From assembly GCF_002797375.1 (NCBI RefSeq), contig NZ_KZ454941.1, forward strand, positions 1,175,470-1,239,469: a stretch of DNA of 64,000 nucleotides. Reading direction: 5' to 3'. This document shows, one piece after another, positions 44,769 through 53,815 of this stretch. How positions within the stretch are numbered: position 1 is the first letter of the stretch; every line of letters starts with the position of its first letter. The DNA is from Bacillus sp. FJAT-42315 (lineage in GTDB: Bacteria > Bacillota > Bacilli > Bacillales > Domibacillaceae). The notes beneath the pieces are model-generated. The model was given only the letters and a program-made list of their open reading frames with translations. It did not search any database and was not told where the DNA came from. The translations under genes were made by a program, and so were the position numbers.

Positions 44769-46964
44769 TTATTTTTCTAATTTATCAAGCATAATGGAAA
44801 GAACTTTCGCTGATTGCGCGCGAGTAGATGGTTCTTTCGGTCCGAATTCACCGTTTGTTTTTCCTTCCATGATTCCTAGACGTGAAGCTTTCTGAACGAA
44901 TGCTTTGGCGTAAGTGTTAATTTTTCCAGCATCCTTGAAATCTTCAAACGGGCCATTTATTGGTTTCCCGCCTTTAGATTCGTAAGCTCGAACCGACATC
45001 GCCGCCATTTGTTCACGAGTGATCGACTCATATGGTGCAAAGGTAGTAGCTGTTTCTCCGTTGATAATGCCTGCTTCAAAAGCGGCTTGAACATCTTTGG
45101 CTGCCCAAGCGGGAACATCTTTGAATGTCGTTTTGTTGGATGAAGGCTTCAAGTCCAGTGCTCTGCTTAGCATTGCAACATATTGAATACGAGTGACCGT
45201 TTCTCCTGGTGCAAAGGTTGTCTTTGTTTTTCCTTGAATGATATTCTTTTCGTATAAATCAAGGATGTATGAATAAGACCAATGATCTTGATCTACATCT
45301 TTAAAAGGAAGTAGTTTATTCGTTTGCTTTGTTCCTAATTCATAAACAGCCACTGTACCTGATACTTCATGAGTCGCCATTAATAAAGGTTGACCCGTTG
45401 GACTTTTGTCCGCGGCAATAAATTGAAGTCCTTCCGGTGACACATCACCTTTCACATCCGCGCTAAAGTCGCGGCTTGAGACCATCGTCACAAACTTGGA
45501 TTGTTTTGGATTAGTAATATCATAGACCATAATGGCACTTTGGCGTTCAAGAGCGACAAAAGCATAATTTTTGCCATCGATACTTCCTTTTACGACGGTT
45601 TCTGGCTCAGGTCCTTTGGCGGAGCTTCGTTTGTCAAAAGCGATTTCATCATTTGTTGTGTTAAAGTATTCAGGTTGAGCTTTAGCGATGATCGTTTCAA
45701 ACTGAGAGCCGCTGTCAAATACGAGCTCCATCGTTTCAGCGTCAAAAATGGAGAAGCTACGAGCTCCATATGTATGAAGAGATTCATACGTTCCGTTCAC
45801 TTTTCCGTTCTCTGTCGTAATGTTCGTATCCGCTAATTGATCAAGTAATCCATCGGCAGTCAGTTTGTCTAGTTCTTCCTGTGTATAGCCTTGATAATGC
45901 TTGGCATCTAACTTGATTTCTTTTTGAATATCTTTAATTTTCGCTTCCTCTGAGTACGCCGCATAGTCGCGAGCATCGCCTTCATTTGGAGTTAAAATAT
46001 ATGTTTTCCCACCTGTTGTGTAGACATCGATTGCGTCTGGCATATAGTAACCTAACAATGGAAGCTTCTCGATATTGATCTTTTTATCTTTTTTTCCATC
46101 GAGCTCATTTCCAGCTATCGAGTGATCTTTCACACCAAGTCCTTTTACATTAACAATTTTATTTGCTTCAAGGTCGATCGTAGCAATGGCATTATTTTCT
46201 TGGAGGGAAACGAACGCTTTTTTGCTATCTGCTGTCACCGAAATATATTCTGGCTCTAACTGTTGAAGGACCGTTCCTTTAGAGCCGACACGAACTTGAT
46301 CATCCAATGGCACGTTAGTAAATGTTAATGTTTTAGCTGTCAATGTTTCGTTCTTTTTTACCCCTTTAGAAATATCAATCATGGAAATCGAGCCTTCAGG
46401 ATCAACCGAATAATCATCGTTCGGTTCGCCTTCATTAGCAACGAGCACCTTTTGACCGTCCGGTGTAAATGTCACCATATCCGGCAAAGCACCGACTTGG
46501 ACTTTCGTTAAAAATTCCCCTTGTTTCGTTAAGAAAACGATAAATCCTGGATCGGTTTTCGGATCGCTTACAACTGATAAAGCAACAATATCTTTCGTAG
46601 GATGGACAGCTACACTTGTAATATCCTTTGCTTGCTCAATTCCAAAGTCTTTCACCAAAATTCTTTTCTTTGATGGGATATTTTGAAATGAATCCGATTT
46701 CAGATTTCCAAAAGAAAGAATATCTAAACCAGATTTGGCTCCATTTGTGACAAATGCTTGTTTAGACTCGGTGTCATAAGCAAGTATTTCTGTCCCACCT
46801 TCACCTGCAAGGCTGTCGTATTGGGCAATTTGCTGTACCGGAAAACCTTCTCCTTCATATTGATAAAATGGCGGTGCTTCTGCCATGGCATTGTACGGAG
46901 CACCGCTAGTAAATAATAGTCCCGTGGCAGCGATTCCAGCGATCATCGTCTTCTTAAAGTTCAC
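44769..46964 (-). CDS. Secreted choice-of-anchor-I beta-propeller protein with SLH domains
   Basis: 731 residues from a GTG with AAGGGGG eight bases upstream. A signal peptide is clear (TMIAGIAATGLLFTSGAPYN, cleavage likely after AMAEA). Residues 35-540 are a propeller-like domain of the choice-of-anchor I type: FVTNGAKSGLDIL, VANEGEPNDDYSVDPEGS, TPNEGDARDYAAYSEEAK, FVALERQSAIMVYDI. Three SLH domains close the protein (FKDVDQDHWSYSYILDLYEK onward), anchoring it to wall polymers at the surface. A phosphatase or esterase role is sometimes annotated for the family; no catalytic residues can be named here. Confidence 0.85.
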   Translation of the reverse strand: MNFKKTMIAGIAATGLLFTSGAPYNAMAEAPPFYQYEGEGFPVQQIAQYDSLAGEGGTEILAYDTESKQAFVTNGAKSGLDILSFGNLKSDSFQNIPSKKRILVKDFGIEQAKDITSVAVHPTKDIVALSVVSDPKTDPGFIVFLTKQGEFLTKVQVGALPDMVTFTPDGQKVLVANEGEPNDDYSVDPEGSISMIDISKGVKKNETLTAKTLTFTNVPLDDQVRVGSKGTVLQQLEPEYISVTADSKKAFVSLQENNAIATIDLEANKIVNVKGLGVKDHSIAGNELDGKKDKKINIEKLPLLGYYMPDAIDVYTTGGKTYILTPNEGDARDYAAYSEEAKIKDIQKEIKLDAKHYQGYTQEELDKLTADGLLDQLADTNITTENGKVNGTYESLHTYGARSFSIFDAETMELVFDSGSQFETIIAKAQPEYFNTTNDEIAFDKRSSAKGPEPETVVKGSIDGKNYAFVALERQSAIMVYDITNPKQSKFVTMVSSRDFSADVKGDVSPEGLQFIAADKSPTGQPLLMATHEVSGTVAVYELGTKQTNKLLPFKDVDQDHWSYSYILDLYEKNIIQGKTKTTFAPGETVTRIQYVAMLSRALDLKPSSNKTTFKDVPAWAAKDVQAAFEAGIINGETATTFAPYESITREQMAAMSVRAYESKGGKPINGPFEDFKDAGKINTYAKAFVQKASRLGIMEGKTNGEFGPKEPSTRAQSAKVLSIMLDKLEK

Positions 46965-47092
46965 AAAAAATCCCCCTTGTGGAATAATCTATCAATCTTT
47001 AATTTTACTTGTAGATTGTAAAATAATAGTTAAGTAGATGTTAATAAGTGTAAAAACGGAAGGGGTAACAAGAGGGGTATGTTACTTCTGGT

Positions 47093-47120
47093 TTGAATAT
47101 TCACCTGTTTTTGTTATATT
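47093..47120 (+). promoter_or_regulatory. Promoter of the small membrane peptide
   Basis: TTGAAT (47093-47098), 16-base spacer, TATATT (47115-47120). Confidence 0.5.
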
Positions 47121-47138
47121 TTTCAAGGGGGAATCAAT

Positions 47139-47237
47139 GTGAAAAAATCAAGACGGAAGAATTTAAAGGTATATTTGATGATGATCGGAGGAACAGTGAT
47201 CGCGTTCGTTTTTTTTCTTGCTTGCCTTGCATTATAG
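47139..47237 (+). CDS. Predicted 32-residue membrane peptide
   Basis: Starts with GTG, seven bases after AAGGGGG and just downstream of a promoter-like pair. The peptide has a basic head (KKSRRKNLK) and one hydrophobic segment (LMMIGGTVIAFVFFLACLAL), ending in TAG. This is the usual form of small bacterial membrane peptides. Not a family I know. The rest of 46965-47386 shows only a terminator. Confidence 0.5.
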   Translation: MKKSRRKNLKVYLMMIGGTVIAFVFFLACLAL

Positions 47238-47344
47238 TTAATGGAGAACATTATAAGGTTGTTGAAAAAGTAGAGATGAATACTCTGCATAAGTATTTTG
47301 AATAGGGAAGCATGGCGGAATATTAACATTCTTTAACATAGTCA

Positions 47345-47383
47345 AAAATAAAAACCTGCCCCAAAATCTTGAGGCAGGTCTTG
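47345..47383 (-). terminator. Terminator of the universal stress gene
   Basis: AGACCTGCC/GGCAGGTTT on the minus strand, followed by a T-rich run. Confidence 0.8.
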
Positions 47384-47386
47384 AAA

Positions 47387-47836
47387 TTATTCGCCTTTGT
47401 CTGTGCGAACAACTAACACGTCGCAACGAGCAGCGCGAGTGATATGTTCAGATACACTTCCGATTAAGAAGCGCTCCATTGCATTTAGTCCAGTCGCTCC
47501 ACAAACGATTAAGTCAGCTTCGACTTTTTTTGCTACGTCTTTAGGAATGATAACTTTAGGTGAGCCGTATTCAACAAATGTGTTAACAGTCTTCACTCCA
47601 GCTTTGTCAGCTTCAGTTTTGTACTCTTCTAATAGGTCGTTACCATATTTAGAAGCACGTTCAGCGATTGAACGATCATAAGCTTCAATGGCCGCAAATG
47701 AACGAGTATCAATAACATGTACTAAGTTTAATGTTGCCTCATTTCGTTTTGCAATCTCGATTGATTTTTTAAAGCACCATTCTGCTTCTTTAGAACCGTC
47801 AACAGCTACAAGAATATGTTCATATTTCATACCCAT
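47387..47836 (-). CDS. Universal stress protein (UspA family)
   Basis: 149 residues. Usp fold: HILVAVDGSKEAEWCFKKS at the start and the ATP-binding signature GATGLNAMERFLIGSVSEHI near the end. Such proteins bind ATP and are made under stress or starvation; a defined activity is lacking. AGGGGGA precedes the ATG. Confidence 0.9.
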   Translation of the reverse strand: MGMKYEHILVAVDGSKEAEWCFKKSIEIAKRNEATLNLVHVIDTRSFAAIEAYDRSIAERASKYGNDLLEEYKTEADKAGVKTVNTFVEYGSPKVIIPKDVAKKVEADLIVCGATGLNAMERFLIGSVSEHITRAARCDVLVVRTDKGE

Positions 47837-47918
47837 TGGTCATTCCCCCTTATAATTGTATTGTACAACAATTATAGCATTCTATCAGTAAAATTTTACT
47901 TGTAAATGTGAAGTTTTC

Positions 47919-49013
47919 CTAAACAAATAATAAGTTTTTAGGGAAGGTAGTTAATGTTTGGCTTCCGGTACTTGTTACATAAATATCGTCTTCAATGCGA
48001 ACTCCAGCGACACCGGGAACATAAATGCCTGGCTCAATCGTGAACACCATGCCTTCTTGAAGAACGAGCTCGTTTGTTTCGGTGATGCTTGGGAACTCAT
48101 GTACGCTAATACCTAGTCCATGACCGAGGCGGTGCGGGAAGTAGTCGCCATAGCCAGCATCCGCAATGATGGACCTTGCGATGAGATCAATTTCCTTTGC
48201 TGTTACCCCAGGTTTAACGGCAGCGACCGCCGCTTGTTCGGCTTTAAGTACTGTCTCGTAAATATCACGCTGTTTATCGTTGATCTCTCCGAAAGCGACC
48301 GTTCGCGTAATGTCTGAGCAATAGCCTTCATAAACAACACCGAGGTCGAATAATACTAGATCGCCTTTTTGAACTTTCGTCGCTCCAGGGATACCGTGTG
48401 GGGAAGCGGCATTTGCTCCAGTTAGCACCATCGTTGAAAAGGACATTTCCGAGATGCCTTTTTTCTTCATTTCAAATTCAATTTCTGCTAAAATTTCAAG
48501 CTCGGATTTACCTTCTTGAATCGCTTCGGTTCCGACTTGAATCGCGTAGTCAGCGTACTCGGCTGCTTTTTTCAAATGAGCTAATTCTTGTTCATCTTTA
48601 ATCATTCGTAGCTGTTCAAGTTTAGCTTCCGCTGAAACGAAGGCGATAGAAGGGAAGCGTGCAGCCAATTCTTCATAGCGCTCCACGTTCATGTGCTGCT
48701 TTTCGACAGCTATACGTGAAACTTCATTGAGTCGACTGTTTACTCGGGATTGAATCATTTCCCATGGGTTTTCGATATCGGTATAGCCAACGACTTCGTA
48801 TGCCCAGCCGCTGTTTTTTGCATCAGTCACTTCCATTTTAGGACACACTAGAAAGGGCTCTGCTTCTTGAAAGACAGCGACACCGAGCAGGCGCTCATGG
48901 GGGTCGCTTCTAAAGCCTGTTAAATAAAAAACATTTTCAGTAGAAGTAATAAAGGAAAAAGGAATACCCTCTGTTTTCATCCAATCCATTAATTTTGTTA
49001 ATCGTTCATTCAT
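47919..49013 (-). CDS. M24 family Xaa-Pro peptidase
   Basis: 364 residues. N-terminal creatinase-like domain (FSFITSTENVFYLTGFRSDP), then the pita-bread peptidase with all five metal ligands: Asp in VLFDLGVVY, Asp in CSDITRT, His in HRLGHGLGISVHE, Glu in FTIEPGIYV and Glu in GVRIEDDIYV. It likely removes N-terminal residues from X-Pro dipeptides. AGGAGGC precedes the ATG. Confidence 0.9.
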   Translation of the reverse strand: MNERLTKLMDWMKTEGIPFSFITSTENVFYLTGFRSDPHERLLGVAVFQEAEPFLVCPKMEVTDAKNSGWAYEVVGYTDIENPWEMIQSRVNSRLNEVSRIAVEKQHMNVERYEELAARFPSIAFVSAEAKLEQLRMIKDEQELAHLKKAAEYADYAIQVGTEAIQEGKSELEILAEIEFEMKKKGISEMSFSTMVLTGANAASPHGIPGATKVQKGDLVLFDLGVVYEGYCSDITRTVAFGEINDKQRDIYETVLKAEQAAVAAVKPGVTAKEIDLIARSIIADAGYGDYFPHRLGHGLGISVHEFPSITETNELVLQEGMVFTIEPGIYVPGVAGVRIEDDIYVTSTGSQTLTTFPKNLLFV

Positions 49014-49150
49014 GTTGATTGCCTCCTAACAAGAGAAAATTATTTCAATAAAAGTTTATCATTTAACATTAAAGGAAAAAAGGAAAAGGGATTGTTGAGA
49101 CGAATAGATAATTAGTAAGGTGATATTTTGTGTGAAAGGGGTTTGTACTA

Positions 49151-49831
49151 GTGAAAGTATCTTATCATGGACATTCAATTGTAAAAGTAGAGACGAAAGA
49201 CAAAGTAATTTTAATCGATCCGTTCATTACTGGAAATGGACTAACCGATTTAAAGGTAGAAGAGGAGCATCCAGATGTCATCGTTTTAACGCATGGTCAC
49301 GGTGATCATGTTGGTGATACAGTAGAGTTAGCGAAGAAGAGTGGGGCTTTAGTCATTGCGGTGAATGAATTAGCTGTATATTTAGCTCATCAAGGGGTGA
49401 ACACGCACCCAATGCATATCGGTGGTAGCTTTGAATTTGACTTTGGTAAGGTGAAATTCACACCAGCATTTCACGGATCTGGGTTGCAACAGCCAGACGG
49501 CACATTTCTTTATATGGGCATGCCGGCTGGTGTGTTGTTAATGATCGAAGGAAAAACGATTTATCATGCGGGAGACACGGGGCTATTCTCTGATATGAAA
49601 TTAATTGGCGAACGTCATCCAATTGACCTTGCTTTCTTGCCAATTGGCGATAATTTCACGATGGGACCGGAAGACGCTGCAGTTGCTGCTCAGTTTTTAC
49701 AGGCGAAGCAAGTCGTTCCGGTCCATTTCAACACGTTCCCACCAATTAAGCAAAATCCTCACACTTTTATTGAGCAGCTTGAAGCGAACAATGGTCTCGT
49801 ATTAGAGCCAGGTGAAGTGATCGAGTTGTAA
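49151..49831 (+). CDS. ytkL: UPF0173 metallo-beta-lactamase-fold hydrolase YtkL
   Basis: 226 residues from a GTG preceded by AAAGGGG. MBL fold: [21 protein letters not shown], zinc motif [32 protein letters not shown] and VPVHFNTFP. Substrate unknown. Position ahead of ytoI matches other Bacillaceae. Repeat copy C follows within 45 bases. Confidence 0.92.
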   Translation: MKVSYHGHSIVKVETKDKVILIDPFITGNGLTDLKVEEEHPDVIVLTHGHGDHVGDTVELAKKSGALVIAVNELAVYLAHQGVNTHPMHIGGSFEFDFGKVKFTPAFHGSGLQQPDGTFLYMGMPAGVLLMIEGKTIYHAGDTGLFSDMKLIGERHPIDLAFLPIGDNFTMGPEDAAVAAQFLQAKQVVPVHFNTFPPIKQNPHTFIEQLEANNGLVLEPGEVIEL

Positions 49832-49871
49832 TTATCTAGAAGAAAATTGTCTCATAAAGGAGATGAATCCA

Positions 49872-50029
49872 TTTATCCCGCATTAACGGGCTGTAAGACC
49901 CCCCACCTCAACATGGCAGAAAGAAGCGCAAAGATGTAGGTGGGGGATCAACAGCCCGTAAGTGCCCGATTGGTTCAACTAACACTCAGTGGGGATGAAG
50001 ACCCCCCACTGAGTGAAGTTTCACTTTAT
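49872..50029 (+). repeat. bcr1-like structured repeat, copy C
   Basis: Body 49877-50024 (148 bases) flanked by perfect TTTAT on both sides. The stems are kept with compensated changes relative to copy B: CCCCCACCT/AGGTGGGGG in the centre, ACTCAGTGGGG/CCCCACTGAGT at the right. Here it lies between two plus-strand genes. Confidence 0.85.
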
Positions 50030-50069
50030 GGGACGATTTTTTTCTCTCTTCTAAATATTCTCCCGAAAA

Positions 50070-50098
50070 TTGAATCCAGCCCCTTTTCATCTTATAAT
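50070..50098 (+). promoter_or_regulatory. Sigma-A promoter of ytoI
   Basis: TTGAAT (50070-50075), 17-base spacer, TATAAT (50093-50098). Confidence 0.75.
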
Positions 50099-50127
50099 AA
50101 CTGTATTAGAGGATCGGAAAGGAACAG

Positions 50128-51447
50128 GTGAAACAGTTGATAACGAAACACGAACAAATTTTACAATATATTGAAGGTTTGCCGATTGGTGAGAAAATAT
50201 CGGTTAGGCAAATTGCGAAAGCACTTTCCGTCAGTGAAGGCACGGCTTATCGCGCTATTAAAGATGCGGAAACGAAAGGGTTAGTATCTGCGATTGAACG
50301 AGTGGGCACGATTCGGATAGAGCAGAAGAAAAAAGAAAATATTGAAAAGCTGACATTTGCGGAAGTCGTGAAAATTATCGACGGACAGGTGCTCGGTGGT
50401 CGAGCAGGGCTTCATAAAACGTTAAATAAATTTGTGATCGGTGCGATGAAGCTTGAGGCGATGATGAGATACACAGGTCCAGGTAATTTATTAATCGTCG
50501 GTAATCGAACGCAAGCTCATGAGCACGCGTTACAAGCAGGAGCCGCGGTGTTAATCACCGGTGGGTTTGATACGGAAGAGGACGTAAAGAGGTTAGCCGA
50601 TGAGCTTGAGCTTCCCGTCATCTCTACTAGCTATGATACATTCACAGTTGCAACGATGATTAACCGAGCGATTTATGATCAATTAATTAAGAAAGAGATT
50701 GTGCTTGTCGGTGATATTTTGACTGTTTTTGATCAAACAGTAGCCTTATCTGTTCATGATACAGTCAATGATTGGCTAGAAAAAAATAGAGAAACGCTGC
50801 ATAGTCGTTTTCCGGTGATTGATGATCAGTTGAAGGTACAAGGGATGGTCACTGCGAAGGATATTATGGGACAGGAAAAAGACTGGCCAATCGAAAAGGT
50901 GATGACGAAGAATCCGATCACCGTTAGCATGAAAACAAGTGTCGCTTCTGCTTCTCATATTATGATTTGGGAAGGGATTGAGCTCTTGCCGGTTGTCGAT
51001 GACCACAATCGAATTCAAGGAATTATAAGTAGGCAAGATGTGTTAAAGGCGTTACAAATGACGCAACGCCAACCACAAATGGGTGAAACATTAAATGATA
51101 CGATCACAAACCAGATCGATTTATCAGGTAAAGGCCAAAATGTATACACATTCGAAGTAACGCCACAAATGACGAATCAACTGGGAACGATTTCTTACGG
51201 TGTATTCACTACACTTGTGACAGAAGCGGCCAACCAAGCGATGCGGGCTCAGAAAAAAGGTGATTTAGTCATTGAGAATATCACGATTTACTTTATCAAG
51301 CCTGTTCAAATGGAAAGTATGTTAGAAATTCATCCAAAAGTACTAGAAGTTGGACGGAAGTTTGGGAAGGTCGATGTAGAAGTGTTTAATAATGGTATTC
51401 TTGTGGGGAAGGCTTTAATGATGTGTCAAGTAATTGAGCGCAATTAA
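50128..51447 (+). CDS. ytoI: YtoI: HTH-DRTGG-CBS-thioesterase-fold protein
   Basis: 439 residues from a GTG (AAAGGAA upstream). Four parts in order: a winged helix (SVRQIAKALSVSEGTAYRAI), a DRTGG domain (about 70-185), two CBS motifs (HSRFPVIDDQLKVQGMVTAKD and IELLPVVDDHNRIQGIISRQD), and a hot-dog thioesterase-like domain (GTISYGVFTTLVTEAANQA). The set suggests a regulator or enzyme sensing adenine nucleotides and acyl-CoA; no target is known. Confidence 0.9.
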   Translation: MKQLITKHEQILQYIEGLPIGEKISVRQIAKALSVSEGTAYRAIKDAETKGLVSAIERVGTIRIEQKKKENIEKLTFAEVVKIIDGQVLGGRAGLHKTLNKFVIGAMKLEAMMRYTGPGNLLIVGNRTQAHEHALQAGAAVLITGGFDTEEDVKRLADELELPVISTSYDTFTVATMINRAIYDQLIKKEIVLVGDILTVFDQTVALSVHDTVNDWLEKNRETLHSRFPVIDDQLKVQGMVTAKDIMGQEKDWPIEKVMTKNPITVSMKTSVASASHIMIWEGIELLPVVDDHNRIQGIISRQDVLKALQMTQRQPQMGETLNDTITNQIDLSGKGQNVYTFEVTPQMTNQLGTISYGVFTTLVTEAANQAMRAQKKGDLVIENITIYFIKPVQMESMLEIHPKVLEVGRKFGKVDVEVFNNGILVGKALMMCQVIERN

Positions 51448-51475
51448 AACACCACTCCAGTTTAGGAGCGGTGTT
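51448..51475. terminator. Hairpin between ytoI and ytpI
   Basis: AACACCACTCC/GGAGCGGTGTT with one mismatch; T-run (TTTTAATT) on the minus strand side. Confidence 0.6.
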
Positions 51476-51482
51476 GGAGTGG

Positions 51483-51785
51483 TTAATGATTAAGTTCTTC
51501 TGCTTCTTTGCGAGCATACGGTAGGAAGTGGCGATAGGCTTTCGCACCGGCCCATACACTACCAAAACCGACAAGGATAAATAAAGCGGCTACGATATAA
51601 GAAACCGTCGTTTGTTGAATGAACAGCGTGTTAATTCCGAAGCAGCCGACACAAAGGCCAAGAGCCATACTAGATTTAGCTGATACCCATTTTCTTTCCA
51701 TCGGTCGTCGGCTTCTCACATATTGCACTTTATACATGATATAGAAAGAGAATGATAAAACAATAATAAACACTAAAACAGGCAT
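51483..51785 (-). CDS. ytpI: YtpI-like membrane protein
   Basis: 100 residues, three membrane helices (VLVFIIVLSFSFYIMY, SSMALGLCVGCFGINTLFI, VSYIVAALFILVGFGSVWAG) joined by a basic loop (RSRRPMERKW). Matches YtpI by size and by position between ytoI and nrnA. Function unknown. Confidence 0.85.
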   Translation of the reverse strand: MPVLVFIIVLSFSFYIMYKVQYVRSRRPMERKWVSAKSSMALGLCVGCFGINTLFIQQTTVSYIVAALFILVGFGSVWAGAKAYRHFLPYARKEAEELNH

Positions 51786-51884
51786 GTGATTTCCTCCATA
51801 TAATTCTTTGACTACTTTTCATTGTACCGAGAATAGGAGAGAAATTCTACCTCAAAAGCTTGTCTAATGCAAAGGAGAAAACAT

Positions 51885-52829
51885 ATGAAAAAACAAATCA
51901 TTGAAAAAATTAAACAATATGACACGATTATCATTCATCGACATGTCCGTCCGGATCCAGATGCTTACGGATCACAAGGAGGACTAGCGGAAATTATTAA
52001 AGCCTCTTTTCCAGAGAAAAAGGTATATACAGTTGGAAAGGAAGAACCAACGCTTCGTTTTTTGCGCACATTGGATGTGATTGATGATGAAGTGTATCAA
52101 GGGGCTCTCGTCATCGTCTGCGATACGGCTAACGAGGAAAGAATTTGTGATGATCGCTATAAGCTAGGAAAAGAATGGATCAAAATTGATCATCATCCGA
52201 ATGAAGATGCTTACGGTGACTTACTCTGGGTTAATACATCAGCCAGCTCCGCAAGCGAAATGATTTATGAGTTATACAAAAGTGGTCAAGAGGATGGCTT
52301 GAAAATGAATGAGGAAGCAGCGCGTTTATTGTTTGCAGGCATTGTCGGCGATACTGGGCGTTTCCTTTATCCAAGCACAACCGATCGAACGATGGAGTAT
52401 GCAGGAGAATTAATTGAGTATAAATTTGATCGCCATGAGTTATTTACTCGCATGTACGAAACAGATGAAAAAGTGGTGAAACTGCAAGGGTATATTTTAC
52501 AGCATTTTCAATTGGAAGAAAGTGGTGCGGCTGTTGTCACATTGAAAAAAGAGTTGCTTGAAAAATTTGATGTGGCTCCATCCGAAGCTTCTCTGTTGGT
52601 TAGCTCTCTCGGCGAAGTAAAAGGAATGAAAGCGTGGGTCTTTTTCGTTGAAGAGGATGATCAAATTCGTGTTCGCCTTCGCTCAAAAGGTCCTGTTATT
52701 AATGAAATTGCTAAAAAATATAATGGAGGAGGCCATCCGCTTGCTGCTGGTGCGTCCGTTTATTCTTGGGAGGAAGCCGAGCTTGTAGCGAAGGACCTCA
52801 AGCAGGTGTGTAGCACATACGAAAACTAA
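51885..52829 (+). CDS. nrnA: Oligoribonuclease / pAp phosphatase NrnA
   Basis: 314 residues from the ATG at 51885, behind AAAGGAG; the ATG at 51867 is upstream of that site. DHH-DHHA1 phosphoesterase: HRHVRPDPDAYGSQGGL, VIVCDTANEERI, IDHHPNEDAYGD (DHH motif) and the C-terminal NGGGHPLAAGASV. It degrades nano-RNA and hydrolyses pAp. It overlaps the convergent ytrI by four bases. Confidence 0.95.
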   Translation: MKKQIIEKIKQYDTIIIHRHVRPDPDAYGSQGGLAEIIKASFPEKKVYTVGKEEPTLRFLRTLDVIDDEVYQGALVIVCDTANEERICDDRYKLGKEWIKIDHHPNEDAYGDLLWVNTSASSASEMIYELYKSGQEDGLKMNEEAARLLFAGIVGDTGRFLYPSTTDRTMEYAGELIEYKFDRHELFTRMYETDEKVVKLQGYILQHFQLEESGAAVVTLKKELLEKFDVAPSEASLLVSSLGEVKGMKAWVFFVEEDDQIRVRLRSKGPVINEIAKKYNGGGHPLAAGASVYSWEEAELVAKDLKQVCSTYEN

Positions 52830-53335
52830 TGACTTTGAAGAGTAAGTTCTAGTTGAATGCGAATCGTCGTGTAAAAGAGCCATTCTGTCACGCGCAACGA
52901 ATAATTTTTTTGGTTGATGTTGATCGTTTTGTTTTCAATCGTTTGACGCAGCAATTCTTTTTGTGAATACACCGTTTCTAAATCTTTGGCAACAAGCACA
53001 GATAAGTCTTTTCTGATGCTTTCTTGTATGGCATAAATACTTTGAGCGTCATCAATGTCGTATTTTTCATAGTTAATAATGTCGATTTCAACCTCCTGCA
53101 CAGTTAGTTTGTGCAGGGTTTTTTTATTCAATAGTTTATACTCTTCCTGCCAAATTTCTAAATGGGCGGATAAGTCTTGAATTTCATTTTTTTGTAGCTC
53201 TATCGTAAGGGCTTGTCTTTCTTGCAGAGCGCCAAACATATAGAGAAACAATAGCCAACTGATGCAGGCGCCAATCACGGCTCCACTTAACAACCATTTT
53301 CTTTTCTGACGTTTATGAAAGGTAGGAACTCTCAT
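52826..53335 (-). CDS. ytrI: Sporulation membrane protein YtrI
   Basis: 169 residues with a basic start, one membrane helix (residues 15-35, LLSGAVIGACISWLLFLYMF) and a coiled-coil outer part. In B. subtilis ytrH and ytrI are mother-cell sporulation genes. Start overlaps the ytrH stop (ATGA). Confidence 0.88.
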   Translation of the reverse strand: MRVPTFHKRQKRKWLLSGAVIGACISWLLFLYMFGALQERQALTIELQKNEIQDLSAHLEIWQEEYKLLNKKTLHKLTVQEVEIDIINYEKYDIDDAQSIYAIQESIRKDLSVLVAKDLETVYSQKELLRQTIENKTININQKNYSLRVTEWLFYTTIRIQLELTLQSH

Positions 53336-53667
53336 GGAGCAATATGCTCTCCTGTTAGCCAGACGATGATTAATGAGGCGGTATGTGTACCGCCCATAGC
53401 TGATAAGATGAGCAAAAATTGCTTAAATACTTCTTTCGTTTCCCCTTCTTGAAAGCCGCGCTCGAAGTTAGATAGCGTATCGAATGTGCCGCCAATCGCT
53501 GCGACAATCGCCCAAATATGAAGACTTTTACTAATTTGTGCGATTCCTGTAAAGAGTGGTTTGCCTGTCACGAAGGAGGCTGTTCCTCCGATTAATGATC
53601 CGCCTAGCAACACGCCGAAAGCGATAAAATAACATTTTAATAATTCTTGGAAAAAGGTATCAGCCAT
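53332..53667 (-). CDS. ytrH: Sporulation protein YtrH
   Basis: 111 residues, three hydrophobic segments (CYFIAFGVLLGGSLIGG, LHIWAIVAAIGGTFDTL, FLLILSAMGGTHTASLIIVW). Matches YtrH by sequence style and gene order. CGGAGGAG precedes the ATG. First gene of ytrH-ytrI behind a sigma-E-like promoter. Confidence 0.9.
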   Translation of the reverse strand: MADTFFQELLKCYFIAFGVLLGGSLIGGTASFVTGKPLFTGIAQISKSLHIWAIVAAIGGTFDTLSNFERGFQEGETKEVFKQFLLILSAMGGTHTASLIIVWLTGEHIAP

Positions 53668-53699
53668 AGCTCCTCCGATTAATAATCCGTCTTTCTTTC

Positions 53700-53728
53700 T
53701 ATATATGCAACCGTTTAAGCTTGTATGA
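53700..53728 (-). promoter_or_regulatory. Candidate sigma-E promoter of ytrHI
   Basis: On the minus strand TCATACA (53728-53722), 14-base spacer, CATATATA (53707-53700). It approximates the mother-cell sigma-E consensus (about 6 of 8 in the -10) at the right spacing. Confidence 0.5.
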
Positions 53729-53815
53729 AAACAGAACGTATTTTCTTTTTAGCTCTACCCGCTTTATAATGTAAGTAAAGTACAGGATGAAATCTGTAAA
53801 TAAGGGAATGATCAA

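Noticed and set aside
45501-45836. 111-codon frame antisense to the SLH protein
   Set aside because: Shadow of the real gene; no ribosome site.
47238-47305. Continuation of a second frame after the 32-residue peptide
   Set aside because: No start signal of its own; a frameshifted longer gene is possible but unsupported.
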